Below are positions 12,285 through 13,447 of a stretch of 13,447 nucleotides of DNA, one piece after another. A model generated the notes under the pieces. It had not been told where the DNA came from and did no database searches. It saw nothing but the letters and a program-made list of their open reading frames with translations. Both the position numbers and the translations under genes were made by a program. Within the stretch, counting starts at the first letter, position 1. Each line of letters starts with the position of its first letter. The stretch is from positions 1 to 13,447 of the forward strand of contig NZGQ01000107.1 of NCBI GenBank assembly GCA_002689565.1. Direction: 5' to 3'. The stretch comes from Methanobacteriota archaeon (lineage in GTDB: Archaea; Thermoplasmatota; Poseidoniia; Poseidoniales; Poseidoniaceae).

Positions 12285-13447
12285 ATGACAACAAGGTTGG
12301 CAGTATTATCGCGTGGTCCGCGATTGTACAGTACTCGACGTCTTGTTGAAGAAGCGAGACTACGCGAAATTGACGTGGCTGTAATCAATCCAATGCAATT
12401 CTCTCTTTTTGTTGCAGAACAAGATATTGGAATTTTACACCAAGGTCAAAAGTTCGATTACGATGCTGTTATTCCACGTATTGGTCACTCGATTACAAAA
12501 CACGGAGTCGCTGTTCTAAGACACCTAGAACAACTCGAGGTATGGACCGCCAACACCAGTCAAGGTATTCTACAAAGCAGAGACAAATTGCACTCATCAC
12601 AAATTCTAGCAAGAAACAGAATTCCAACTCCGCGCACTTCCTATGTCCGAGACATGAAGGACATCGAGAGGGCTATCGAGGCGGTTGGCGGACTTCCTGT
12701 TGTAGTCAAAGTGACCCAAGGCACTCAAGGCCAAGGCGTATTCCTACGCCACACCCTACACGAAACCACTAACCTCGTTCAAGGATTATTGGTTACTGGT
12801 AAAGCAGTTCTAATTCAAGAATACGTTGCAGAAAGCCATGGTAAAGATATCAGGGCATTGGTCGTTGGAGGAAAAGTCGTAGCAAGTATGCGCAGGAAAG
12901 CTAGAGGTAGAGAATTCAGATCAAATTACCATCTGAACGGGACCGTCGAAAAGGTCGACATCTCTGAAGAATACGCTGAAGTTGCATGTCGCGCAGCAAG
13001 AGTGCTTGGCCTCAACGTTGCAGGAGTAGATTTGCTCGAGGGCAATGATGGCCCGTTGGTTTTGGAAGTTAATTCGTCTCCCGGACTTGAGGGTATTGAG
13101 AAAGCAAGTGGAGAGAATGTTGCAGGTGCAATAATCGATTACGTGATTTCTGAATCGGATTTCAGTGAAGTCAATGTTGACCAGTTGCTAAAGACAATTC
13201 CTGGCCAAGGCGTACTCTCAGTACATCTAAGAAACCACCCTCATTTGATTGGTTCACCAATTAGTGATATTTTCAAAGGAGAGATGCCCGTTTTCGCACT
13301 GTCTAGAGCAGGTGACCTGATTTGGAATCCAGATCCAGATATCCAACTACGATTCCGTGATTCTCTAATTTGCTATGGTGATTTAGAACAACTAAGAGCT
13401 AACATAAAGCGTAAGATTTTGGATTTGCCACCTGTTTCTAGAACTGA
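12285..13447 (+). CDS. rimK: RimK-type ATP-grasp amino-acid ligase with C-terminal RCK_C-like domain, 3' end cut by window
   Basis: An open frame of 387 codons that runs off the right edge. Residues 1-290 form a full RimK: the N-terminal LAVLSRGPRLYSTRRL, PRIGHSIT, SRDKLHSSQILA, the ATP-binding VVVKVTQGTQGQGV (139-152), QEY (178-180), the metal set Asp249, Glu261 and Asn263, and EVNSSPGLEGIEKASG (261-276). RimK enzymes add glutamate to a carboxyl end; the E. coli enzyme acts on ribosomal protein S6, absent from archaea, so the target here is unknown. E. coli RimK stops near 300 residues. This one continues with a region (about 308-374) that resembles the RCK_C/TrkA-C fold: hydrophobic strand, 'G-S-P-I-S-D-I-F', 'P-V-F-A-L-S-R-A-G-D' and 'R-F-R-D-S-L-I-C-Y-G'. 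Such domains bind small ligands in transport proteins. An in-frame ATG at 12276 is a second start candidate, close to a GGTGA. Confidence 0.88.
   Translation, partial: MTTRLAVLSRGPRLYSTRRLVEEARLREIDVAVINPMQFSLFVAEQDIGILHQGQKFDYDAVIPRIGHSITKHGVAVLRHLEQLEVWTANTSQGILQSRDKLHSSQILARNRIPTPRTSYVRDMKDIERAIEAVGGLPVVVKVTQGTQGQGVFLRHTLHETTNLVQGLLVTGKAVLIQEYVAESHGKDIRALVVGGKVVASMRRKARGREFRSNYHLNGTVEKVDISEEYAEVACRAARVLGLNVAGVDLLEGNDGPLVLEVNSSPGLEGIEKASGENVAGAIIDYVISESDFSEVNVDQLLKTIPGQGVLSVHLRNHPHLIGSPISDIFKGEMPVFALSRAGDLIWNPDPDIQLRFRDSLICYGDLEQLRANIKRKILDLPPVSRT

Noticed and set aside
12199..12294. N-terminal extension of the membrane protein to a start at 12294, giving an extra hydrophobic helix.
   Set aside because: It would overlap the start of the divergent RimK gene and fill the whole promoter gap; the acidic MSDELEEE start at 12198 fits the topology better.

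Overview
The window reads as a piece of a marine planktonic archaeal genome, most likely Marine Group II Euryarchaeota (Candidatus Poseidoniales). The archaeal assignment rests on a ribosomal protein S8e gene next to an SRP19 gene and on a stand-alone MCT-1/Tma20-type PUA protein, all of which are archaeal/eukaryotic families. The finer assignment is an inference from the general character of the window: moderate base composition, many secreted or membrane proteins with acidic linkers, and bacterial-looking enzymes mixed in. No tRNA, rRNA, CRISPR array, transposase or phage gene was seen.

Left part (1-5200) is a cell-surface and membrane block. A truncated GNAT acetyltransferase runs off the left edge. 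Upstream of it on the same minus strand is a 3.3-kb gene for a secreted protein of about 1,111 residues, built of 16 alternating tryptophan-rich modules. One of the two module types resembles chitin-binding CBM5/12 domains, and the protein ends in a sortase-like C-terminal anchor. Further upstream is a six-helix membrane protein, divergent from a zinc-ribbon membrane protein. The gap between these two holds a bulged inverted repeat and a perfect 18-bp palindrome ending one base before a start codon.

Middle part (5300-8650) is housekeeping and metabolism. It has a CobB-like class III sirtuin that ends exactly where the convergent S8e-SRP19 pair ends. Upstream of S8e on the same strand is a fumarylacetoacetate-hydrolase-family enzyme, divergent from the MCT-1-like PUA protein. 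The PUA gene overlaps by 4 bp a small secreted protein with a C-terminal membrane tail.

Right part (8626-13447) holds a small cytosolic protein translationally coupled to a 699-residue SAP-domain membrane protein, then a two-helix membrane protein with a five-fold Gly/Pro heptapeptide repeat and an aromatic C-terminal motif, all on the minus strand. Divergent from these is a RimK-type ATP-grasp amino-acid ligase that runs off the right edge. After the catalytic domain it carries an extra region resembling an RCK_C (TrkA-C) ligand-binding domain.

The most notable items are the modular surface protein and its recently homogenised repeats, the RimK plus RCK_C-like architecture, the SAP domain on a membrane anchor, and the palindromes around 4584-4646. 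I see no single multi-gene system that is clearly new; the best candidates for novelty are these individual architectures.
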